This document shows, piece by piece, positions 50,852 through 58,008 of a stretch of 64,000 nt of DNA. Under the pieces are notes generated by a model. It had not been told where the DNA came from, made no database searches, and worked only from the letters and a program-made list of their open reading frames with translations. The stretch's first letter is position 1. Every line of letters starts with the position of its first letter. Position numbers and translations under genes: made by a program. The stretch spans positions 1-64,000 of the forward strand of contig CASEVE010000007.1 in NCBI GenBank assembly GCA_949291295.1, given 5' to 3'. The DNA comes from an uncultured Olsenella sp. (GTDB lineage Bacteria > Actinomycetota > Coriobacteriia > Coriobacteriales > Atopobiaceae).

Positions 50852-52309
50852 TTAGTTGTCGCTGCGAGAAAAGCCGTTTTTCATGCCCATGCTGGCCTCG
50901 TAGAGAACCTTGTCAAGAAGGTCCTCGGTGGCGCGGCGGCACTCGTCGGCGATTGCCTCGTTGCAGAAGACGAGATCTCCGCCCTCGGCGTCACAGGCCC
51001 TTACGAGCGCCGCGCAACGGGAGGCGAGGGCCTCCTGATAGCGCTCAACGTGCGGAAGGCAGGCACCATAGGCCGCATCCGCGAGTGCCGCGACAAGGCG
51101 GTTGGCCCAGTAAAAGTTCTCGCTGGTCACGCGGGTGGTGGTGTTCTCAAGGTAGGAGGGCGTCTCGTCAACGTTGGCATAGAACGGCACGAGGGCGTTG
51201 AAGACGTTGGAGCCATACGCTATCCACTGCAGTGCCGCTCGCTCCGGTGCCACGTACGGACGCAGCTGGAGCACGGCGAGCTGACTGTTTCGGTTGATGC
51301 CGATTGGGCGATAGCGTCCGCGCGTTGACGCCGTGCCCGCAGAGCCATAGGGGTCATACGGTGTGCCCTGATAGTGCAGGGAGAGCACGTACTTCACGTC
51401 CTCGACGGTGAGCTTGCGCTCCGGCTGTCGGCACCAGGGGATGCAGTTGCTCTCGGGGCCAAACTCTGCTGCGGGGGCCGCCGTGTCCCAGGGGCCGGCG
51501 TGGGGGTTGAGCGCGCGCTGCATGGCCCAGGCACGCGGCGTGTTGTAGACGTGATCGGAGTCCGAGTGGCTGCCGAAGGCGTCGCGCGGATTGAAGTGTC
51601 CTGCGGAGACGCCAAGCGTGAGGTCTAGGTGATTGGCCTCCATCCACTCCCGTAGATCGGCCGAGCAGAGGTGGTCGTGCCGCTCGCCAAGGGCGTCCGT
51701 CAGGTCGAAGTCGTCAATTCCGAGCTGGTTGGGCATGGTGACGTAGCAGTCGTCGGGCACGCGCCGTGCGATCCAGTGGTGGCCGCCCACGGTTTCCATC
51801 CACCAGATCTCGTCGGCGTCGGAGAAGGCGATACCGTTCATCTCATAGGTGCCATAGCGCTCGAGCAGCGCGCCCAGGCGTTCCACGCCGTCGCGGGCGC
51901 TCGTCATGTAGGGGAGGACGAGCGTGACCATGTCCTCTTCACCGATGCCGCCGGGCGCGCCTGTCTCTTTGTCGTAGCGCACAAGCGGATCGGCGGCGAG
52001 TACGCGCTCGTTGCTGGTGAGCGTCTCCGTGGCGCTCATGCCAACGTTTCGGGCGTTAAAGCCTGCCTCCTCCCAGAGGCCCTCCTTGAGATCTGCGTTG
52101 GGAACGGCGGTGTAGCGAACGCCGTCCTCGGGAAGCTCGATCTCTAGGTGCGAGATGACGCTCCGGTATATGTCTCCCGCCTTGGGGGCCGGGTGCGAGA
52201 CAAAGCGCTTTGGACAGAACTCGCCGTTCGAGGAGTCCTCGTTGCGAGCGACGATGGTTGATCCGTCGTAGCTGGCCTTCTTGCCAATGAGAATGGTGGT
52301 GCAGGGCAT
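50852..52309 (-). CDS. C69 family dipeptidase (PepD)
   Basis: 485 aa. Begins MPCTTILIGKKASYDG: Cys3 is the nucleophile exposed in C69 (PepD) enzymes, followed by STIVARNEDS. ETLTSNERVLAADP and the FSDADEIWWMETVGGHHWIA region, quoted as WWMETVGGHHW, are typical. Hydrolyses a broad range of dipeptides in the cytoplasm. The start at 52309 places GAGGAGG upstream and Cys3 at the terminus; longer upstream starts would hide the nucleophile. Confidence 0.9.
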   Translation of the reverse strand: MPCTTILIGKKASYDGSTIVARNEDSSNGEFCPKRFVSHPAPKAGDIYRSVISHLEIELPEDGVRYTAVPNADLKEGLWEEAGFNARNVGMSATETLTSNERVLAADPLVRYDKETGAPGGIGEEDMVTLVLPYMTSARDGVERLGALLERYGTYEMNGIAFSDADEIWWMETVGGHHWIARRVPDDCYVTMPNQLGIDDFDLTDALGERHDHLCSADLREWMEANHLDLTLGVSAGHFNPRDAFGSHSDSDHVYNTPRAWAMQRALNPHAGPWDTAAPAAEFGPESNCIPWCRQPERKLTVEDVKYVLSLHYQGTPYDPYGSAGTASTRGRYRPIGINRNSQLAVLQLRPYVAPERAALQWIAYGSNVFNALVPFYANVDETPSYLENTTTRVTSENFYWANRLVAALADAAYGACLPHVERYQEALASRCAALVRACDAEGGDLVFCNEAIADECRRATEDLLDKVLYEASMGMKNGFSRSDN

Positions 52310-52723
52310 AGTGCCTCCTCGTTTTGCCTCATCCTGTCCGGGCATGGTTATCATAGCGCTGCCGTTAGGTTTGCGGGCAAGGTTTGCCGCGCTTGGGATG
52401 GTGCTCAGGTCAGTGTGCTGCGCAAAAACGCTACTCGTACCACATTTCCGGAATCCGCTGTGCAAAACTGCCGCTCGTGCCACATGGTTTTGAGGGTGTC
52501 ACGAGTATCTGGCTGGCATTATCCCAGTTAAGAAATAAATAGATGAATCAAAATACTGCTTGAGACGCAAAATGGCGTGGCACGAGTTCGGTTTTTGCGC
52601 AGCGGAGTCCGGAAATGTGGCATGAGCGGCATTTTTGCACAACACGTTACAAGCCGTTGTGCCAAAGCATTCCCGCGCGCGATAATGCGGGAGCACGCAC
52701 ACGAGTCGTTCGGAGGATTCCGT
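52310..52723. other. 414-nt intergenic region occupied by an inverted repeat element
   Basis: No gene is seen. Most of the region is the four-copy repeat at 52420-52640 with an AT-rich centre (52500-52560). The aroG promoter must lie at its right side. Confidence 0.7.
52420..52640. repeat. Four 24-nt boxes in inverted pairs, 40-nt period (family B)
   Basis: Boxes of form GTGGYAYGAG-N8-TTTGCRC: reverse at 52420-52443 and 52460-52483, forward at 52577-52600 and 52617-52640. Within each pair the start-to-start spacing is exactly 40 nt, with related linkers (CATTTCCGGAATCCGCT against AGCGGAGTCCGGAAATG). The centre is 93 nt. A BIME-like or MITE-like element. Confidence 0.85.
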
Positions 52724-53752
52724 ATGTCCATGAAGTTCAAGCGTCTCCTGCCCATCCCCAAGGACATCCGCGCCGAGATGCCGCTCTCGGACGAGATGGT
52801 GGCGCGCAAGGCGGCCTTTGACGAGCGAGTTTCAGCAGTGCTGACCGGCCACGATAACCGTCGCCTGCTCATCATTGGCCCCTGCTCGGCCGACCGCGAG
52901 GATTCCGTCCTTGATTACGCAAACCGTTTGGCAAAGCTTGCCGAGACCGTCGAGGACAAGCTTGTCGTCATTCCCCGCGTCTACACCAACAAGCCGCGCA
53001 CAAAGGGCGTTGGCTACAAGGGTCTCCTCCACAACCCCGACCCCGAGGCCGCGGACGACCTCCTCGAGGGCGTGAAGGCCATCCGTCACATGCACCTTCG
53101 CGTGGTGGAGGAGACGGGGCTCTTCACGGCGGACGAGATGCTCTATCCGTCCAACTACCAGTACCTCATCGACCTGCTTGCCTACATTGCCGTCGGCGCG
53201 CGCTCCGTCGAGAACCAGGAGCACCGCCTCGTCGCCTCCGGCGTCCCCATGCCCGTGGGCATGAAGAACCCAACGGGCGGCTCCACCGACGTCATGCTCA
53301 ACTCCATCTATGCCGCGCAGCAGTCGCAGACCTTCATCTTCCGCAACTGGGAGGTTTCCACGACGGGCAACCCGCTCGCTCACGCCGTCCTTCGCGGCTA
53401 CGTGGGCCTCGACGGAATCAACTACCCCAACTATCACTATGAGTACCTCGAGCGCCTTGCCGAGAAGTACACGGCGGCGAGCTTTGAGAACCCCGCGGCG
53501 ATCATCGACTGCAACCACGATAACTCTGGCAAGCGACCGTTCCAGCAGATTCGCATCTGCCACGAGGTGCTCGACTCCATGAGCCGCTCCGAGACCATCG
53601 ACCGCCTGGTCCGCGGCTTCATGGTGGAGTCCTATCTCGTTGACGGTAACCAGCCCGTGGGCGGTGGAACTTACGGCCAGTCCATCACAGATGCGTGCCT
53701 GGGCTGGGACAAGACCGAGCGTCTCGTGAAGGAGATTGCCGAGCGCGTGTAG
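52724..53752 (+). CDS. 3-deoxy-7-phosphoheptulonate synthase (type I DAHP synthase)
   Basis: 342 aa, first step of aromatic amino acid synthesis. LLIIGPCSADR, IPRVYTNKPRTKGVGYKGLL (20 residues), DEMLYPSNYQYLIDLL, GARSVENQEHR, MPVGMKNPTGG and DCNHDNSGK carry the PEP, E4P and metal ligands. It resembles the E. coli AroF/G/H class with the N-terminal regulatory extension. ATG at 52724 follows GGAGG by eight bases. Terminator follows. Confidence 0.95.
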   Translation: MSMKFKRLLPIPKDIRAEMPLSDEMVARKAAFDERVSAVLTGHDNRRLLIIGPCSADREDSVLDYANRLAKLAETVEDKLVVIPRVYTNKPRTKGVGYKGLLHNPDPEAADDLLEGVKAIRHMHLRVVEETGLFTADEMLYPSNYQYLIDLLAYIAVGARSVENQEHRLVASGVPMPVGMKNPTGGSTDVMLNSIYAAQQSQTFIFRNWEVSTTGNPLAHAVLRGYVGLDGINYPNYHYEYLERLAEKYTAASFENPAAIIDCNHDNSGKRPFQQIRICHEVLDSMSRSETIDRLVRGFMVESYLVDGNQPVGGGTYGQSITDACLGWDKTERLVKEIAERV

Positions 53753-53772
53753 CGGTCAACAAAGAAAGCGTA

Positions 53773-53805
53773 GCGGCTGCCCGGGGTGTCTTTCCGGGCA
53801 GCCGC
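53773..53805. terminator. Bidirectional terminator, 12-bp perfect stem
   Basis: GCGGCTGCCCGG (53773-53784) and CCGGGCAGCCGC (53794-53805), 9-nt loop, between convergent genes. Confidence 0.88.
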
Positions 53806-53819
53806 CTCGTTTATCGCCG

Positions 53820-54638
53820 CTAGTTTTGGCGTTCGGCCCTGCGCCTTGCGCGCGCGAGAAGGGCTACCTTGCGCAGCTCCTTGGCCCGCGCGGCACTCAT
53901 TGGCTTCACGCCGTCAAGCGGATATGCAATGCCGAGCTTCTCATACTTTGACTTTCCGAGGGTGTGATAGGGGAGAAAGTCGAGCCCCACGACGTTGTCC
54001 CAGTCTCCAATGATGCGCCCAACGTTTGCGCACTCCTCCTCGGAGTCGGTGAGGCCGGGAACGATGACGTGGCGAACAAGCGTTGGAATGTTGCGCCGGG
54101 CAAGCTCGTCGCCCAGCTCGAGCGCATGGTGTGCGGGCATCCCGCAGAGCGTCTCGTGCAGCTTGGAATCTGACGTCTTAATGTCAAGAAGGACCATATC
54201 GGTTTCATCGAGAAGGTCCGAGAAGCGCTTCGCATGCTCCTTGGTAAACGTTGCGGCTGAGGTGTCGAGACACGTGTGGATTCGACCTGCCGGAGCGTTG
54301 TGCGCGGCGCGGAAGAGGGCTGCCACGAAGTCGGGCTGCGCCATAGGCTCGCCGCCCGTGACGGTGATGCCACCGCGCTTGTAAAAGGGGCGGTTGCGCT
54401 CATAGCGATTGAGGAGCTCGCCCACGCTCACGCTGGTGCCGGGACCGGAGCCGTCCGCGCGCGCAAACTCCCAGGTGTCGGGGTTATGACAGTACTGGCA
54501 TCGCATGGGGCATCCCTGGCAGAACACCACAAAGCGCGTACCAGGTCCGTCGACCGTCCCAAAGCTCTCGGTAGAGTGCACCCTCCCGATCACGTCAACG
54601 TCACGACCACGTTCCCCGGTAACCACAGTCACAGCCAC
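53820..54638 (-). CDS. pflA: Pyruvate formate-lyase activating enzyme (radical SAM)
   Basis: About 272 aa. The cluster motif CPMRCQYC (C-x3-C-x2-C, about residues 43-50) binds the radical-SAM [4Fe-4S] cluster; FGTVDGPGTRFVVF, YKRGGITVTGGEPMAQ and LDTSAA match PflA. It puts the radical on the Gly of the lyase. Downstream of the split lyase genes on the same strand. The start is uncertain: several GTG codons (54638, 54632) follow GGGGAAGGG. Confidence 0.93.
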   Translation of the reverse strand: MAVTVVTGERGRDVDVIGRVHSTESFGTVDGPGTRFVVFCQGCPMRCQYCHNPDTWEFARADGSGPGTSVSVGELLNRYERNRPFYKRGGITVTGGEPMAQPDFVAALFRAAHNAPAGRIHTCLDTSAATFTKEHAKRFSDLLDETDMVLLDIKTSDSKLHETLCGMPAHHALELGDELARRNIPTLVRHVIVPGLTDSEEECANVGRIIGDWDNVVGLDFLPYHTLGKSKYEKLGIAYPLDGVKPMSAARAKELRKVALLARARRRAERQN

Positions 54639-54677
54639 CCCTTCCCCAGACAGGCAACAATGTCATTCTAGACAGAA

Positions 54678-54757
54678 GACGGGCCGGGATGTTGCGTAGC
54701 AGAGTTTCTGAGCGCCAAAAGGCGCGAAGCACTCTGCGGAGCAACTTCCCGGGCCGT
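54678..54757 (-). terminator. Long imperfect hairpin between the radical subunit and pflA
   Basis: GACGGGCCGGGA...GTTGC...AGCAGAGT...GCGCC, loop AAAA, GGCGC...ACTCTGC...GCAAC...TCCCGGGCCGTC: an 80-nt stem with internal loops. It may reduce pflA expression relative to the lyase genes or stabilise the upstream mRNA end. Confidence 0.65.
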
Positions 54758-54780
54758 CAGCCTAACAGGTCAGGTAGACC

Positions 54781-55029
54781 TTACATCGCCTCGTGGAAGG
54801 TACGGGAGATGACGTCGTCCTGCTGCTTCTTGGTGAGGGAGTTGAACTTCACCGCGTAGCCGGAGACGCGAATGGTCAGCTGCGGGTACTTCTCGGGGTG
54901 GGCCTGGGCGTCAAGCAGGGTCTCCTTGGTGAAGACGTTGACGTTGAGGTGGTGGCCACCCTCCTCGACATAACCGTCGATCATGTTGACGAGGTTGTCG
55001 ACCTGCTCGGGAGCAACGGTAGCGCTCAT
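54781..55029 (-). CDS. Stand-alone glycyl radical subunit of pyruvate formate-lyase (GrcA-like)
   Basis: 82 aa. It corresponds to the last roughly 75 residues of a normal Pfl[38 protein letters not shown] with the radical Gly57 in RVSGY, and [17 protein letters not shown]. Since the adjacent lyase core lacks exactly this part, it is needed to build an active enzyme and is not just a repair spare like E. coli GrcA/YfiD. AAGGGA precedes ATG 55029; 112 nt separate it from the core gene. Confidence 0.9.
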   Translation of the reverse strand: MSATVAPEQVDNLVNMIDGYVEEGGHHLNVNVFTKETLLDAQAHPEKYPQLTIRVSGYAVKFNSLTKKQQDDVISRTFHEAM

Positions 55030-55048
55030 GTGAGTTCCCTTCTCGTAT

Positions 55049-55071
55049 GGGCTGCCCCGGCGGAGCAGCCC
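55049..55071 (-). promoter_or_regulatory. Stem-loop in the leader of the radical-subunit gene
   Basis: GGGCTGC/GCAGCCC (55049-55055/55065-55071) form a perfect 7-bp stem about 20 nt upstream of the start codon, between the lyase core and the radical subunit. It could be a processing or stabilising hairpin that raises the level of the small subunit. Confidence 0.5.
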
Positions 55072-55141
55072 TTCTTGTCTCTCACAGTGTACCCGAGAAA
55101 TGACACCAATCAAGTGACATTTATCGGATTCCCCAAATGAC

Positions 55142-57235
55142 CTAGCAGCAGCCGCAGTCGGGGGCGGGGTTCTCGATCTGAATGTCAACGTCAACGCCGA
55201 GAGCGTCGAGGTCGAGCTCGCCGAACATGACCTCGCCGTCCTTGCCGAGGGCGTTGGGGACGATGGAGAACGTGTTGGAGATGCCGTCCTGGGCGTCCTT
55301 GAACGGGAGCTTGGCGACGGAGGCCAGCGAGGCGACGGCGCCGTGGGTGTCACGACGGTGCATCGGGTTGGCGCCCGGGGCGAAGGGCTCGCCGGCGCGG
55401 CGGCCGTCGGGTGTGTTGCCGGTGGCGTTGCCGTAGACGACGTTCGAGGTGATCGTGAGGATCGAGGTCGTCGGGACGGAGTTGCGGTAGGTGTCGGTCT
55501 CGCGGACGTACTTCATGAAGACCTCGACCACGTCGTGGGCGAGCTGGTCCACGCGGTCGTCGTCGTTGCCGTACTTGGGGAACTCGCCCTCAACCTCGTA
55601 GTCGGTGACCAGGCCGGTCTCGTCACGGATGACCTTGACCTTGGCGTACTTGATCGCGGAGAGGGAGTCGGCCACGACGGAGAGGCCGGCGATGCCCGTG
55701 GCAAACCAGCGGTGGACGTGCTCGTCGTGCAGGGCCATCTGCAGGCGCTCGTAGCAGTACTTGTCGTGCATGTAGTGGATGATGTTCAGCGCGTTGACGT
55801 AGACCTCGGCGAGCCACTGCATCATGTCGCGGAACTTGGAGACCACGTCGTCGTAGTCGAGGTAGTCGCCCTCGACCGGACGGAACTTCGGGCCGACCTG
55901 CTCGCCGGTCTTCTCGTCACGGCCGCCGTTGATGGCGTAGAGGAGGCACTTGGCGAGGTTGGCGCGGGCGCCGAAGAACTGCATCTCCTTGCCGATGCGC
56001 ATGGAGGACACGCAGCAGGCGATCGCGTAGTCGTCGCCGTGGTAGACGCGCATGAGGTCGTCGTTCTCGTACTGGATGGAGCTGGTGGTGATGGAGATCT
56101 TGGCGCAGTAGCGCTTGAAGCCCTCGGGCAGGCGCGTGGACCAGAGCACCGTGAGGTTGGGCTCGGGGCTGGTGCCCATGTTCTCAAGGGTGTGGAGGTA
56201 ACGGAAGGCGGTCTTGGTGACCATGGAGCGGCCGTCGACGCCCATGCCGCCGAGGGACTCGGTGACCCACTGCGGGTCGCCGGAGAAGAGCTCGTTGTAC
56301 TCCGGGGTGCGGGCAAACTTGACCATGCGGAGCTTCATGACGAGGTGGTCGATGATCTCCTGGGCCTCAGCCTCGGTGATGACGCCGTTCTTGAGGTCGC
56401 GCTCGGCGTAGATGTCCAGGAACGTGGAGTTGCGGCCGATGGACATGGCGGCGCCGTTCTGCTCCTTGACCGCGGCGAGGTAGCCGAAGTAGAGCCACTG
56501 GACGGCCTCCTGGAAGTTCTTGGCCGGCTTGGAGATGTCGAAGCCGTAGATCTTGCCGAGCTGGTTGAGCTCCTGGAGGGCGCGAATCTGCTCCGCGAGC
56601 TCCTCGCGGTGACGGATCGTGGCCTCGTTCATGGTCTTCTGGGTGCCGGCGTGCTCGGCCTTCTTCTCCTCGATGAGGCGGTCGACGCCGTAGAGGGCAA
56701 CGCGGCGGTAGTCGCCGATGATGCGGCCACGGCCGTAGGCATCGGGCAGACCGGTGATGATGTGGCTGTGACGGCATGCGCGCATCTCGGGCGTGTATGC
56801 GTCAAAGACGCCGGCGTTGTGGGTCTTGCGGTAGTTCGTGTAGATGTTCACGATCTCCGGGTCAACCTCGTAGCCGTTCTGCTTGCACGCAGCAACGGCC
56901 ATGCGGATGCCGCCGTTGACCATGAGGGCGCGCTTGAGCGGCTTCTCGGTCTGAAGGCCAACGATCTTCTCGAGGGGCTGGTCGATGTAGCCAGCGGGGT
57001 GCGAGATGATCGTGGAGACGAGATCGGTGTCCATGTCGAGGACGCCGCCCGCCTCGCGCTCCTTGGCAAAGAGGCCCATGACCTCGTCCCAGAGCTTGGT
57101 GGTGTTCTCCGTGGGGTCGGCGAGGAAGGACTCGTCGCCGTCATAGGGGGTGTAGTTCTTCTGGATGAAGTCACGAACGTCGATCTCGTGCTCCCAGTTG
57201 CCGCCTACAAAGCCCTGCCATGCTTCCTGACTCAC
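55142..57235 (-). CDS. pflB: Pyruvate formate-lyase catalytic core lacking the glycyl radical domain
   Basis: 697 aa. Converts pyruvate and CoA to acetyl-CoA and formate. The active Cys407-Cys408 pair lies in [29 protein letters not shown] and [20 protein letters not shown] (20 residues) match PflB. Similarity to PflB ends at IVPNALGKD; a 30-residue acidic tail ending in CGCC replaces the glycyl radical segment, which is encoded by the next gene. No frameshift explains this: the stop is followed by a hairpin and a proper start. GGAGC precedes the ATG. Confidence 0.95.
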   Translation of the reverse strand: MSQEAWQGFVGGNWEHEIDVRDFIQKNYTPYDGDESFLADPTENTTKLWDEVMGLFAKEREAGGVLDMDTDLVSTIISHPAGYIDQPLEKIVGLQTEKPLKRALMVNGGIRMAVAACKQNGYEVDPEIVNIYTNYRKTHNAGVFDAYTPEMRACRHSHIITGLPDAYGRGRIIGDYRRVALYGVDRLIEEKKAEHAGTQKTMNEATIRHREELAEQIRALQELNQLGKIYGFDISKPAKNFQEAVQWLYFGYLAAVKEQNGAAMSIGRNSTFLDIYAERDLKNGVITEAEAQEIIDHLVMKLRMVKFARTPEYNELFSGDPQWVTESLGGMGVDGRSMVTKTAFRYLHTLENMGTSPEPNLTVLWSTRLPEGFKRYCAKISITTSSIQYENDDLMRVYHGDDYAIACCVSSMRIGKEMQFFGARANLAKCLLYAINGGRDEKTGEQVGPKFRPVEGDYLDYDDVVSKFRDMMQWLAEVYVNALNIIHYMHDKYCYERLQMALHDEHVHRWFATGIAGLSVVADSLSAIKYAKVKVIRDETGLVTDYEVEGEFPKYGNDDDRVDQLAHDVVEVFMKYVRETDTYRNSVPTTSILTITSNVVYGNATGNTPDGRRAGEPFAPGANPMHRRDTHGAVASLASVAKLPFKDAQDGISNTFSIVPNALGKDGEVMFGELDLDALGVDVDIQIENPAPDCGCC

Positions 57236-57482
57236 TGCTCACGCTCCTTTTTAGGGGTGGTCGTTGCATGCGCCGTCGATTAACGGCTTCCTAAAATTAC
57301 CAGATATGTGGAACACTGATGGTGAGAATGAGTTAGCTTAGGTTGTCGCCTTGCAATTTCCACAGCGTATTGCGCTTGTCAACACGCACTTTCCCAACGC
57401 TTGATGACGTTGTTTTGAGACCAAGAAGCCCGTGGGGCATGCGACTTTTGGCTCGCAAGGTGTGCGGCGTGACGCCCAGCCG

Positions 57483-57983
57483 CTACGTCTTTGGCGTGAT
57501 CCAGAACTTGAGAAGCGGAAAGCTGATGACAACGGCAAGCAGCGTATTGACCGCAAAGGCGGCGGTACTGGAGAGGCTGGCACCCCAACCAAAGGTTGTC
57601 TGGCAGAAGCTCATGATGTGGCCGGGGAGAACGAGATTTGCCACAACGATGAGCGCGGCGAGGACGGCATATTTCCAAGCGGCTCTTCTGAAGGGTGCTT
57701 GGGACCTGAATACCCATGTCATCTGGACGAAGAAGTTCACAATCTGCGCCACGACCTCGGCGATGAGAAAGGTCACAAAGCCGCCCAGCCCATGAGAGCT
57801 GGGGCTTGAGTAATCAAAGATGAGAAACGAGAAGGGCTCGCTCATCTGCAGCGCGTCAACAAAGAGGGCGGTGCCGGCCCAGGTGAGGACAAAGCGGGTG
57901 ATGGTGGAGACGTTTGAGAGGACGTTAAACTTGATGAACTCCCAAGCGCCCTCGTGCCTTTTGATCCATGCTCGCAAGCTCAT
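57483..57983 (-). CDS. GtrA family membrane protein
   Basis: 166 aa with four membrane segments (about residues 17-37, 60-85, 95-115 and 130-155). FIKFNVLSNVSTITRFVL, the start of the GtrA domain, and FFVQMTWVFRSQ support the call. GtrA proteins take part in moving lipid-linked sugars across the membrane for glycan decoration. AAAGGAGG precedes ATG 57983. It follows the GH3 gene by 25 nt on the same strand. Confidence 0.8.
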   Translation of the reverse strand: MSLRAWIKRHEGAWEFIKFNVLSNVSTITRFVLTWAGTALFVDALQMSEPFSFLIFDYSSPSSHGLGGFVTFLIAEVVAQIVNFFVQMTWVFRSQAPFRRAAWKYAVLAALIVVANLVLPGHIMSFCQTTFGWGASLSSTAAFAVNTLLAVVISFPLLKFWITPKT

Positions 57984-58008
57984 GACGAAGGCCTCCTTTT
58001 GATTTTGC

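Noticed and set aside
54781..57235. Frameshift or sequencing error as the cause of the split lyase
   Set aside because: The core ends with its own distinct tail and stop, 112 nt separate the frames, and the small gene has its own start and ribosome-binding site; one or two base changes cannot join them.
55343..57283. A 646-codon open frame antisense to the lyase core, and similar long antisense frames at 2981-4900, 28834-30396 and 48774-50774
   Set aside because: They are mirror images of highly GC-biased real genes; their products are low-complexity (rich in Val/Gly/Leu/His/Arg), have no family motifs and no ribosome-binding sites.
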